64,000 nt of DNA from CAIYPG01 sp903864555 (GTDB taxonomy: Bacteria > Pseudomonadota > Gammaproteobacteria > Burkholderiales > SG8-39), in contig CANJJT010000002.1 of the NCBI GenBank assembly GCA_947474715.1, forward strand, positions 83,543-147,542, in the 5' to 3' direction. A program made the position numbers and the translations under genes. How positions within the stretch are numbered: the first letter of the stretch is position 1; each line of letters opens with the position of its first letter. The notes under the pieces were generated by a model that saw nothing but the letters and a program-made list of their open reading frames with translations, made no database searches and had not been told where the DNA came from. Below are positions 16,244 through 24,292 of the stretch, one piece after another.

Positions 16244-17836
16244 TTATCCCTGCCTGAGGGGGATTGCGCTGCTGTCGTTCGGTGCGGCGCCGGTGACGAC
16301 CGTCGGTGGCGTGGACGGCTGCGACTGTACTGCCGGGCGGGCCTCGGCAGCGGGCGCCGCCAGGTTGCGCGAGCGCCAGGCCAGCAACAAGGTCAGCGCG
16401 CCGGCCAGGCAAACGCCCCAGAACACCCAGTGCAGCCCGCCTGCCAGCCCCTCGCGCAACACTGCCAGCACCGCCGGGTCGGCAGCCGTTCGGGCCGGGC
16501 CTGACGCGGCAGGCAGTCCGCCCAGCAGTTGCTGCAGGTCATCCACGCCCAGCCGCCCGGCCCAGCCTTCGCGCTCCAGATGGCGCTGCACCATGACATT
16601 GAGCAGGCCGCCGAACAGGGCTGAGCCCACCGCGTTGCCCAGCATGCGCATCAGCATGTTCGAGGCGGTGGCCGCACCGCGCTGGGTCCAGGGCACACTG
16701 GACTGTATGGTGATCATGAAGGTGATGCTGATGGTGCCCATGCCGGCCCCCAGCAGCACCGCGCCCAGGGTGAGCAGCGTCACCCCGGTGCTGAACTGTA
16801 CCGCCAGCGCAATCACCAGGCTGCCGAAAAACACGGCCACGCCGCCGATGCGGGCCAGGCGGCGGGCGCCCACCCGCACCAGCAACCGGCCTGCCACCAC
16901 CGTAGCGATGGGCCAGCCGATCGACATGGCCGACAGCGCAAAGCCGGCGCGGATGGCCGAGGCGCCCAGCACCCCCTGGGCAAAGGTCGGCACGAAGGTC
17001 ACGACCCCGGCAATCACCACGCCCGAGAGCAGCGTGGTGGCATTGGCCACGGCGATGAGCGGCGTTCGCCACAGCTCGAAATTCACCACCGGCTCCGCAG
17101 CGCGGCGCTCCTGGCGCACGAACAACACCGCGCAGACCACGAACACCAGTCCGAGCACCGCCAGGCCCGCCGGCCCGAGGTCGCCGGCGTGGGTGAGGCA
17201 CAGCATCAGCGAGGACAGCCCGGCCAGCAGCAGCACCGCGCCGGGGTAATCGACCTGCACGCGCCGGTGTGACACATCCTCGTGCAGGCAGGTAGCAATG
17301 ATGAAGACGGCGACGATGCCGAAGGGCACATTCACCCAGAACACCCAGGACCAGTCGACGTACTGCACGATGAGCGCCCCGGCCAGCGGGCCGACGATGG
17401 CCGACACCCCCCAGACGCTGGCCACATAGCCCTGCACACGGCCGCGCTCCTCGATGGGATAGAGGTCGCCGATGAGCGTCATCGCCAGGGGCACCACGGC
17501 ACCGCCGCCAATGCCCTGTATCAGCCGGAACACCACCAGCGAGGGCATGGACCAGGCGATGCCGCACAGCACCGAGCCGGCGATGAACATGGCCAGCCCG
17601 AACAGCAGCACGCGCTTGCGCCCGAACAGATCGGAGAGCTTGCCGTACACCGGCACGGTCACCACCTGCATCAGCAGGTAGGAGGAAAACACCCAGCTGT
17701 ACAGCGACATGTCGCCAAGGCGCGCCACGATGGTCGGCATGGAGGTGGCCACGATGGTCGCCTCGATGGCGCCCATGAACATGGACATGATGACGGCACC
17801 CAGCACCAGCGGCCGCCGCGTTTGCTTGCTGATCAT
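16244..17836 (-). CDS. MFS drug/metabolite exporter, DHA2 (EmrB/QacA-like) family
   Basis: This 530-residue membrane protein has about 14 predicted membrane segments. It carries MFS motif A (GKLSDLFGRKRVLLFG, near residue 65), the motif C region GPLAGALIVQYVDWSWVFWVN, and motif B-like RLIQGIGGGAVVPLAM. These mark the proton-driven DHA2 exporters. The C-terminal tail is Pro/Ala-rich and cytoplasmic. The start is set at the ATG at 17836; an in-frame TTG at 17878 would add 14 residues, and neither has a strong Shine-Dalgarno. It probably forms a two-gene unit with selO. The substrate is unknown, and no regulator gene is adjacent. Confidence 0.88.
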   Translation of the reverse strand: MISKQTRRPLVLGAVIMSMFMGAIEATIVATSMPTIVARLGDMSLYSWVFSSYLLMQVVTVPVYGKLSDLFGRKRVLLFGLAMFIAGSVLCGIAWSMPSLVVFRLIQGIGGGAVVPLAMTLIGDLYPIEERGRVQGYVASVWGVSAIVGPLAGALIVQYVDWSWVFWVNVPFGIVAVFIIATCLHEDVSHRRVQVDYPGAVLLLAGLSSLMLCLTHAGDLGPAGLAVLGLVFVVCAVLFVRQERRAAEPVVNFELWRTPLIAVANATTLLSGVVIAGVVTFVPTFAQGVLGASAIRAGFALSAMSIGWPIATVVAGRLLVRVGARRLARIGGVAVFFGSLVIALAVQFSTGVTLLTLGAVLLGAGMGTISITFMITIQSSVPWTQRGAATASNMLMRMLGNAVGSALFGGLLNVMVQRHLEREGWAGRLGVDDLQQLLGGLPAASGPARTAADPAVLAVLREGLAGGLHWVFWGVCLAGALTLLLAWRSRNLAAPAAEARPAVQSQPSTPPTVVTGAAPNDSSAIPLRQG

Positions 17837-18168
17837 GACAGACAGGACTTTCGTGATACCCGTCACTGCGGCTGGCAAACCCCTGGCGGGGTCCGGCTCG
17901 CTGCATGCGACTCGAGGAAGACATTCTAAGTCGCCCGAATGAAATGACCGTCAGCCTCTCTGAATCGGGGCAGCATGAGACACGCATCCGCTCGCGCAGG
18001 GGCTCACTCTGTCAGTCCGACACCCCGGACAATGCCAGTCAGTGGCCTGAAAGCTTGCGCGTGTATCTTGACCCCCTGCCGTAGTCGCGGGCGCTGCAGG
18101 GCCTGCCGGGGCAACCCGGCGAGTCAGGTGGAATGCGCGGAAACGGTTTTCTCCGATAGTACGTTCAG

Positions 18169-18204
18169 GCCCGCCCGTGCATGTCACGCGCGGGCTGTTT
18201 TTTT
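18169..18204 (+). terminator. Orphan rho-independent terminator
   Basis: GCCCGC and GCGGGC pair around a 15-base loop (which may pair further) and are followed two bases later by seven Ts. No + strand protein gene lies upstream within 6 kb apart from the DUF1328 pseudogene. It may therefore end a small RNA or an antisense transcript. Confidence 0.5.
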
Positions 18205-18240
18205 GGTGACTCACCGAAAGCCGGTGATGAAGCCGATGCG

Positions 18241-18268
18241 GGTGTTAACCCCCTTGTTAAAGGTTCTT
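18241..18268. repeat. Dispersed palindromic element, short copy D
   Basis: GGTGTTAACCCCCTTGTTAAAGG and flanking bases. This is the reverse complement, nearly base for base, of the short copy at 6306-6332. Confidence 0.5.
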
Positions 18269-18300
18269 CGTCAAATTCCGGGGAGACGTGGCTGCGACGC

Positions 18301-18361
18301 GGTTTACCCCCTTGTCAAAGGGGGCCGACTCGTGAGCGCAGCGCACGAGCGGGGGGATTTT
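18301..18361 (+). repeat. Dispersed palindromic element, full copy E
   Basis: The first palindrome is CCCCCTTGTCAAAGGGGG. A second hairpin, CTCGTG...CACGAG, is followed by CGGGGGGATTTT. It faces an inverted full copy at 18501-18563. Confidence 0.6.
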
Positions 18362-18500
18362 CTCTCGCTGCCTTTACCGTTCGCCAGTCATGACCGCATG
18401 GAGGCCCTGAATGTCGTCCGGCACCTCACAGCTTGCAAGGCAACAAGCATGAGCTGGGCTCATGCAGAGCCGGAAAAAGGCAATGAGACCAGCCCGGCTG

Positions 18501-18563
18501 GCCAAAATCCCCCCGCGCGACTGCGTCGCGTCGGCCCCCTTTGACAAGGGGGTTTACACCGCC
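18501..18563 (-). repeat. Dispersed palindromic element, full copy F
   Basis: On the - strand it reads GTAAACCCCCTTGTCAAAGG, then a GCGACGC...GCG hairpin, then GGGGGGATTTT. This is the same layout as copy E in opposite orientation. Confidence 0.6.
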
Positions 18564-18650
18564 GTGCCTGCCAAGCTTGCTGCCAATGCCGTCCCCGGAA
18601 ATCGACGAAGAACCTGCTTTGTCGGGCTGTCACAGAGCGTCGGTCCTGGC

Positions 18651-18923
18651 TCAGCAGGCTGCAGATGACCCCGTGGCCGGATCAGCGTCGACATCATCAC
18701 CGCCCTCTTGCCCTTGTTCATTCCTGCTGCCACCTTCCAGGCCGGCACTTCGGGACGCCGTCACGGTCGCCCCATCATTCAACAGGCCGACCCAGCTCAG
18801 CTGCCGCCCCTTGCGATGGTCCTTGCGTGCGAGATGCATGCCCTCGGGCGAAAGGGTGAGCGTATAAGCCTGACCCGCAATGTGGATTTCACGCTTGAGT
18901 GGTCCCTGCAGCAGGGTGGTCAT
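18651..18923 (-). CDS. Conserved-looking small hypothetical protein
   Basis: The 90-residue protein has a first half of alternating hydrophobic residues (LKREIHIAGQAYTLTLSPEG) followed by a basic stretch (HLARKDHRKGRQLSW), then an acidic, low-complexity C-terminus. I do not recognise a named family; short proteins with a similar opening occur in betaproteobacteria. GGGGAAGG stands directly upstream of the ATG at 18923, which supports translation. It has no operon partner and diverges from the haloacid-dehalogenase gene at 19084. The function is unknown. Confidence 0.6.
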   Translation of the reverse strand: MTTLLQGPLKREIHIAGQAYTLTLSPEGMHLARKDHRKGRQLSWVGLLNDGATVTASRSAGLEGGSRNEQGQEGGDDVDADPATGSSAAC

Positions 18924-19083
18924 GCCTTCCCCTGGTGGTGAGATTGAGTGGCCGGTCCAGCCAGTCCGGACGGTGGCCGGTGGTTGCTACACTGTCTGGA
19001 CAACATCCGGCAGCGGCAATTCCCGCAATCGCGCAACAGCAGGCAGGCCTGCGCCGGATTCATCCATTCAAGGAGAGGCATCC

Positions 19084-19830
19084 ATGCAGGCGGTTTCGCA
19101 AGGCGGCGGGACAGCGGGAAACATTCCGGCGGTGCGGGCACTGGTGTTCGACGTGTTCGGCACGGTGGTCGACTGGCGCAGTTCCATCATCCGCGAAGGC
19201 GAGATGCTGACGGCCAGCCGCGGCCTGAAAGCAGACTGGCCGGCCTTTGCCGATGCCTGGCGCGCCGGCTACAAGCCGGCCATGGACCGGGTGCGCAAGG
19301 GCGCCCTGTCCTGGACCAACATCGATGTGCTGCACCGGGAGATCCTCGACAGCCTGCTACCCGCCTTCGGACTGCAGTCGCTATCGCCCGCGGATCTGGA
19401 ACACCTGAACCGCGTCTGGCACCGGCTGATGCCCTGGCCGGACACGGTCTCCGGCCTCAACCGCCTGAAGTCACGCTACCTCATCAGCACCTTGTCCAAT
19501 GGCAACGTGGCCTTGCTGGTCAATATGGCCAAGAACGCCGGGCTGCCCTGGGACTGCGTGATGTCGGCAGAGCTGTTCTCTCACTACAAGCCCGATCCCG
19601 AGGTCTACGAAGGCGCAGCGCGCATGCTGGACCTGCCGCGCGAACAGGTGATGATGGTGGCCGCACACACCAATGACCTGCGCGCGGCACGTGCGGCCGG
19701 ACTGGCCACCGCCTATGTGCATCGCCCGCTGGAGCACGGCCCGGGATCGAAACCGGAAGTGGTGGCACAGGGAGACTTCGATGTGGTGGCCAGCGACTTC
19801 CTCGATCTGGCGCGTCGCATCGGCGCCTGA
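19084..19830 (+). CDS. Haloacid dehalogenase type II-like HAD hydrolase
   Basis: The 248-residue HAD protein has the nucleophile motif LVFDVFGTVVDW (Asp at about residue 23), motif II ISTLSNGN, the Lys motif SAELFSHYKPDPEVYEG and motif IV AAHTNDLRAARAAG. The layout matches L-2-haloacid dehalogenases, which release halide from 2-haloalkanoic acids. Motif IV reads AAHTNDL where classical enzymes have S-x-N-x-x-D, so the true substrate may be different. The ATG at 19084 is preceded by AAGGAGAGG. It appears to be monocistronic. Confidence 0.8.
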   Translation: MQAVSQGGGTAGNIPAVRALVFDVFGTVVDWRSSIIREGEMLTASRGLKADWPAFADAWRAGYKPAMDRVRKGALSWTNIDVLHREILDSLLPAFGLQSLSPADLEHLNRVWHRLMPWPDTVSGLNRLKSRYLISTLSNGNVALLVNMAKNAGLPWDCVMSAELFSHYKPDPEVYEGAARMLDLPREQVMMVAAHTNDLRAARAAGLATAYVHRPLEHGPGSKPEVVAQGDFDVVASDFLDLARRIGA

Positions 19831-20466
19831 TGGTCACGGCACCGCCCTGGACAGGCGTGGGCAGCCATGATAACAATCATCATGAAAACCTAATATCCAA
19901 ATTGATCATGTCTTGTTATTGATCACAATATCCGGAAAGACGTCGCATCATGGCGGATCCGCCAATACGCCGAAAGGTCGTCGGCTCGAGCCTGCCGCCT
20001 TCACATTGCGAGCGCATCGAAAGCGCCCCGCTGCAGTGAGAAACGCTCCGGTGGCGCCCCTTGATCCGGCCTCAACCACCCTCGCCGGGCAGGACCTCAG
20101 GACATCATCGATGCGAGCAGGGCCAGGCTGACGACGGCCAGCATCAGCGAAGTCAGGCTGACCAGGCAGGCCTGGTTTTTACTGTGCTGGCGCTCACTGG
20201 ATGGGGGGTCACTGCTTCCGGGTTCACTGCGTCGCGGTCGCAATGCCGGCATGCGCCTGGGACGCATTGCTGCCCATATGGCCTGGGCGGGCCGGGCTCC
20301 GCCCACAGGTCTCAGTCTTCTGCTTGCGCTTGCGCTTGCGTGCATGGATGGTCTTCCCTCTGGCGACAGCATGCCCCGGAGGTGTTACACGCTGATGAAG
20401 GCGGGATTGCATCTCTGACCCGACTGGCGCAGGGGCCGCGCCTTCCGGCCCCTGCCGCGACTCCCG
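19831..20466. other. 636-base intergenic region
   Basis: The left end is AT-rich and has two ATTGATCA boxes (19901-19908 and 19918-19925). The right end contains a repeated CTTGCG stretch near 20325. The only coding candidate is the weak - strand ORF at 20097-20372. No RNA gene was recognised. Confidence 0.4.
20097..20372 (-). CDS. Possible small membrane-anchored protein (weak)
   Basis: This 91-residue ORF has an Arg/Pro/Ser-rich N-terminal part and a convincing C-terminal hydrophobic segment (CLVSLTSLMLAVVSLALLAS). It has no good Shine-Dalgarno and no recognised family. It could begin at a later internal Met. It is kept only because the hydrophobic tail is unlike the surrounding composition. 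Confidence 0.25.
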   Translation of the reverse strand: MLSPEGRPSMHASASASRRLRPVGGARPAQAIWAAMRPRRMPALRPRRSEPGSSDPPSSERQHSKNQACLVSLTSLMLAVVSLALLASMMS

Positions 20467-21453
20467 TTACTGCGCCAGCATGCGCGCCGTTTCCAGCAAC
20501 CCGACATCGAGGCCCTTGGTGCGGCCGGCGACGTCCGCCAGTGGCGTGGTGCGGATCTCGCCGGCGCGCAGGCCGACCAGCACGCCGTGGATACCCTGGG
20601 CCAGTTGACCCACCGCCGCCACACCCAATCGCGTCGCCAGGATGCGATCGGTTGCCGTGGGGACGCCGCCGCGCACCACATGGCCCAGGCGCGTGATGCG
20701 CAGTTCGAAGCCGATCTCGTCGCCATGATCGACAAAGTGGCGCAGGATGGTCTCGGCGCCGTTCTTCACGCCCTCGGCCACCACCACCAGCGCATGATTC
20801 TTGCCGCGCGTCCAGGCAGCCTGCAGACGCACCGCCACTTCATGTGGCTGGATTTCCTGCTCGGGAATGACGATCACCTCGGCGCCACCGGCAAGGCCCG
20901 CCATCAGTGCAATGTAGCCGCAGTGCCGGCCCATGGTCTCCACCAGGAAGGCGCGGTGCAGCGACGCGCCGGTGGTACGCAGCCGGTCCATCGCTTCCAG
21001 GGTGACGCTCACGGCCGTGTCCACGCCGATGGTGACATCGGTGCCTTCCAGGTCGTTATCGATGGTGGACGGCACGCCCACCACCGGAAAGCCGGCCAGC
21101 GCCAGGCTTTGCGAGCCGGTCTGCGAACCATTGCCGCCAATCACGAACAGCGCGTCGATGCCGCGCCGGCGCAGGTTGGCCAGCGCCGTGGTTCGGCCGG
21201 CCTCGGTCTGGAAGGCCTTGCTGCGCGCGCTGCCCAGCACGGTGCCACCACACTGGATGATGCCGCCCACGGCACGCGCGCTCAAGGGTTCGATCTGGTC
21301 GGCCAGCAGGCCGGCAAAACCGTTGCGCACGCCATGCGGTTCCCAGCCCTGGGCAATCGAGGCCCGCGCCAGCGCACGGATGGCGGCATTCATGCCCGGC
21401 GCATCGCCACCGCTGGTGAGTATGGCTGTCTTTCGTATCGTGGTCGGGTTCAT
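20467..21453 (-). CDS. pfkA: 6-phosphofructokinase (PfkA family)
   Basis: The 328-residue protein has the PfkA motifs TSGGDAPGMNAAIRA (residues 13-27), FVIGGNGS (103-110), the catalytic STIDNDL (129-135), and ETMGRHCGYIA. It would phosphorylate fructose 6-phosphate in glycolysis. The usual GGDGS is GGNGS here, replacing the Mg-binding Asp of E. coli PfkA with Asn at residue 108. The Gly after it is the one typical of ATP-using rather than PPi-using enzymes. The ATG at 21453 is chosen; two more in-frame ATGs (21465 and 21477) are possible. It stands alone. Confidence 0.88.
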   Translation of the reverse strand: MNPTTIRKTAILTSGGDAPGMNAAIRALARASIAQGWEPHGVRNGFAGLLADQIEPLSARAVGGIIQCGGTVLGSARSKAFQTEAGRTTALANLRRRGIDALFVIGGNGSQTGSQSLALAGFPVVGVPSTIDNDLEGTDVTIGVDTAVSVTLEAMDRLRTTGASLHRAFLVETMGRHCGYIALMAGLAGGAEVIVIPEQEIQPHEVAVRLQAAWTRGKNHALVVVAEGVKNGAETILRHFVDHGDEIGFELRITRLGHVVRGGVPTATDRILATRLGVAAVGQLAQGIHGVLVGLRAGEIRTTPLADVAGRTKGLDVGLLETARMLAQ

Positions 21454-21981
21454 ACCTGCGGTCATCCTTGGCTTCATCGTCGCTGCAAACCGGGAAATTC
21501 ATCATAACGCATGGCCCCGCCGCGCCGGCTGCACGGGGATACCCCTCAGCAAGGACCACGTCACGCAATGGACCCTGCATCCACCGTGCACGCAAGGCTG
21601 ACCTTGCCAGATGACCGCTTTGCAAGGGCGGGAGGCATTGCATACAATCCCCTCACCATATAAAGCCGGGTCCGGACCTTTCCGGATCGCCATGGCAGAC
21701 AAGACGGCCTCCGCGCAGCAGGAAGGCCGCCAGCGACCACCAGAGGGAACCAGCATGAAGCGGCCAGCCGCCCATTGCCATCATCATCGTCTTTGCGGCC
21801 CTGTTGCAGCCACCCGGGTTGAAGTCCCCCGGGGCACCGCCATGGCCGGCGCCAGCCCCCACGCAATGGATGCGGGCCGCCCATGCACCCGCCCCCTTTC
21901 GCACCACCCTGCACTGCTGCCGCACGCAGCAGGCTGAACATTTGAGCAACCCGCCGGCAAACCGGCACACAGGAGAGAGAA
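21454..21981. other. 528-base divergent intergenic region with catabolic-operon promoter
   Basis: It separates pfkA (-) from the crotonase operon (+). It holds a good sigma-70-like promoter (21620-21648) and then a leader of about 330 bases. An ATG at 21692 could open an 81-codon leader ORF, but its sequence has no family character and is not called. Confidence 0.45.
21620..21648 (+). promoter_or_regulatory. Sigma-70-like promoter for the crotonase-CoA transferase operon
   Basis: TTGCAA (21620-21625) and TACAAT (21643-21648) are separated by exactly 17 bases. No other + strand gene start lies between here and the crotonase ATG at 21982. Confidence 0.55.
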
Positions 21982-22776
21982 ATGGCCCAGGAAGAAACCG
22001 GCGTTCGCGTCGAGATCAAGAACTACATCGCCGTGGTGACCTTCGACCGCCCGCCGGTCAATGCCACCTCGCGCCCCATGGTGCTGGCCACGCAGCAGGC
22101 CTTCGACAGCTTCAACAACAACCCGGATGTGCGGGTGGCCATCCTCACCGGACACGGCAAGGCCTTCTGCGCCGGCGCCGACATCAAGGCACGCTCTTCC
22201 AGCCTGGAGAGCGGCGCCGCGCTGCAGCCAGGCGCGCAGTCGGCGCACTCGCGCGCCGGCCGTGAAGGCTTCAACTGCATCCTCGACTGTGACGTGCCGG
22301 TGATCGCCGCACTCAATGGCCCGGCCATCGGCGCGGGTCTGGCCTTTCTCACCTCCTGCGACTACATCATCGCCGCCGAGACGGCCTTCGTGGCGCTGGG
22401 CGAGATCAATGTCGGCCTGATGGGCGGCGGGCGCCACGCGCAGCGGATGTTCGGCACCTACACGGCGCGCCGCATGATGTACACCGGCGATCGCATCTCG
22501 GCCCAGGAGATGTACCGCCGCGGCCTGGTCGAGAAGGTGGTGCCGGCCGACAAGCTGATGGAAGAAGCCATGGCCATGGCCGCCACCGTGGCCGAGAAGA
22601 GCCCGATCGCCATCAAGCTTGCCAAGCGCGCCATGAACACGGTCGAGGATATGACCCTCAAGGACGGCTACCGCTTCGAGCAGCAGCTCACCGCGGACCT
22701 GTCGCACACCGAAGACGCGAAGGAAGCCGCCGCCGCCTTCGTGCAAAAGCGCAAAGCCAACTTCAAGGGCCGCTGA
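21982..22776 (+). CDS. Enoyl-CoA hydratase/isomerase (crotonase) family protein
   Basis: The 264-residue crotonase has the oxyanion-hole segments FCAGADIKA (62-70) and LNGPAIGAGLA (111-121). One catalytic Glu is present in LGEINVG (Glu141). The second, expected in the helix before MYTGDRISAQE, is replaced by Arg164. It may therefore be an isomerase, lyase or hydrolase rather than a standard hydratase. AGGAGAGA precedes the ATG. It is the first gene of a four-gene operon; its stop codon is one base before the next start, so translation is probably coupled. Confidence 0.88.
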   Translation: MAQEETGVRVEIKNYIAVVTFDRPPVNATSRPMVLATQQAFDSFNNNPDVRVAILTGHGKAFCAGADIKARSSSLESGAALQPGAQSAHSRAGREGFNCILDCDVPVIAALNGPAIGAGLAFLTSCDYIIAAETAFVALGEINVGLMGGGRHAQRMFGTYTARRMMYTGDRISAQEMYRRGLVEKVVPADKLMEEAMAMAATVAEKSPIAIKLAKRAMNTVEDMTLKDGYRFEQQLTADLSHTEDAKEAAAAFVQKRKANFKGR

Positions 22777-22777
22777 G

Positions 22778-24229
22778 ATGGCCCGGACGCAGGCGGCGCG
22801 CAAGCCGGTCGGAAAACCCAAGGCCAAACCAGCCCCGGTGAAGAAGGCCGGGCCGGTGAAGCCGGCCGGCCAGGCCGGCGCACGTGCCACGGCCGCGGCA
22901 GGCAAGCCTGTTCGCAAGCTCGTCCGCAAGACTGTCCGCAAAGCCACCGCGTCGCCGGCGCCCCGGAAGAAAGCCGCCGCCAAGCCAGGCGCCCGCCGTG
23001 GCGGCGACCGCCTGCCCCTGTCGGGCATCCGCGTGCTCGATCTCTCACGCGTGCTGGCCGGCCCCTGGGCCGGGCAGAACCTGGCCGACCTCGGCGCCGA
23101 GGTCATCAAGGTGGAGCGCCCGGGCACCGGCGACGACACGCGCATGTGGGGCCCGCCCTTCCTCAAGGACGAGCAGGGCAATGTCACGAAGGAAGCCGCC
23201 TACTTCCTCGGCATCAACCGCTCCAAGCGCTCCATCACCATCGACATCGGTAAACCCGAGGGCCAGGACCTGGTGCGGCAACTGGCGGCCAAGGCCGATG
23301 TCATCCTGGAGAACTACAAGGTCGGCACGCTCAAGCGCTACCGGCTGGACTACGCCTCGCTGCGCAAGCTCAACCCCGGCCTCATCTACTGCTCCATCAC
23401 CGGCTTCGGCCAGAGCGGCCCCTACAGCGAACGTCCGGCCTACGACTTCCTCATCCAGGCCATGAGCGGCCTGATGAGCATCACCGGCGAGCGCGCCGAC
23501 AAGCCCGGCGGCGGGCCGATGAAGGTGGGCATCCCCATCGCCGACCTGATGACCGGCCTGTATGCCGACATCGCCATCCTGGGGGCCCTCGCCTGGCGGG
23601 CGAAATCCGGCAAGGGCCAGCACATCGACCTCGCCCTGCTGGATGTGCAGATCGCCGTCATGACCGGGCGCAACCTCGGCTACTTCGTCACCGGCCAGTC
23701 GCCGAAAGCCAATGGCAACGAGCATCCCAACATCGTGCCGCAGACGGTCTACCCGGCGCGTGACGGCCATCTCATCGTGGTGGTGGGCAACGACGGGCAG
23801 TTCGTGAAGTTCTGCGAGGCACTGGACATGGCCGACATGGCGCGCGACCCGCGCTTTGCCACCAACCCGCAGCGCGTCATCAACCGCGAGGACCTCAACG
23901 CCGCCATCGTTGCGCGCCTGGCGCTGGGCGACTGCGCCCACTGGGTGGCGAAGTTCGAGGCGGCCGGCGTGCCCTGCGGCCCGATCAACACCGTGGCCCA
24001 GGTGTTCGACGACCCGCAGGTCATCCATCGCGGCATGAAGATCCACATGCAGCACCCGCTGGCGGGCCGGGTGCCGCTGGTGGCCAATCCGATCAAATAC
24101 TCCGAGACACCCATCCGCTATCGCAGTGCACCGCCGCTGCTGGGACAGCACACCGGTGACATCCTGAAAAAGGAACTGGGCCTCAGCACCGCGCGGATCG
24201 CGGCACTGAAAAAATCAGGCGCCATCTGA
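22778..24229 (+). CDS. CaiB/BaiF (family III) CoA transferase with Lys/Ala/Pro-rich N-terminal extension
   Basis: The 483-residue protein begins with about 78 residues rich in Lys, Ala, Pro and Arg (for example RKLVRKTVRKATASPAPRKK), resembling histone-H1-like tails. The CoA-transferase domain starts at LSGIRVLDLSRVLAGPWAG, followed by LGAEVIKVERPG, INRSKRSITID, and RPAYDFLIQ with the probable catalytic Asp. Family III enzymes move CoA between organic acids and are usually about 400 residues long. The only sensible start is the ATG one base after the crotonase stop, so the extension is in frame and translated. A family III CoA transferase beside a crotonase fits activation and breakdown of a carboxylic acid. 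Confidence 0.9.
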   Translation: MARTQAARKPVGKPKAKPAPVKKAGPVKPAGQAGARATAAAGKPVRKLVRKTVRKATASPAPRKKAAAKPGARRGGDRLPLSGIRVLDLSRVLAGPWAGQNLADLGAEVIKVERPGTGDDTRMWGPPFLKDEQGNVTKEAAYFLGINRSKRSITIDIGKPEGQDLVRQLAAKADVILENYKVGTLKRYRLDYASLRKLNPGLIYCSITGFGQSGPYSERPAYDFLIQAMSGLMSITGERADKPGGGPMKVGIPIADLMTGLYADIAILGALAWRAKSGKGQHIDLALLDVQIAVMTGRNLGYFVTGQSPKANGNEHPNIVPQTVYPARDGHLIVVVGNDGQFVKFCEALDMADMARDPRFATNPQRVINREDLNAAIVARLALGDCAHWVAKFEAAGVPCGPINTVAQVFDDPQVIHRGMKIHMQHPLAGRVPLVANPIKYSETPIRYRSAPPLLGQHTGDILKKELGLSTARIAALKKSGAI

Positions 24230-24292
24230 ACCACCCCGGGTACACCCCTCGGAAACCATGAAGCCATGAAGTCATCCCCAACGGAGGTCGCC

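Larger units (their letters stand above)
17837..18650. other. 814-base intergenic region rich in repeats
   Basis: No protein gene is supported; the ORFs here lack ribosome-binding sites and family signatures. The region contains a + strand terminator-like hairpin (18169-18204) and three copies of the dispersed palindromic element (18241-18268, 18301-18361 and, inverted, 18501-18563). Confidence 0.5.

Noticed and set aside
18121..18204. Riboswitch or 4.5S/6S RNA in front of the orphan terminator
   Set aside because: I looked for cobalamin, SRP and 6S core motifs and could not match their conserved cores, so only a possible small RNA is noted.
17975..18544. 189-residue + strand ORF in the repeat-rich gap
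   Set aside because: It crosses a terminator and three palindromic repeats and has no Shine-Dalgarno.
21692..21937. 81-codon leader ORF before the crotonase gene
   Set aside because: It has no family signature and unusual His/Pro/Arg composition; the upstream GGAT is not a convincing ribosome site.
23045..24151. 368-residue - strand ORF opposite the CoA transferase
   Set aside because: Antisense shadow; the + strand gene has full family motifs.
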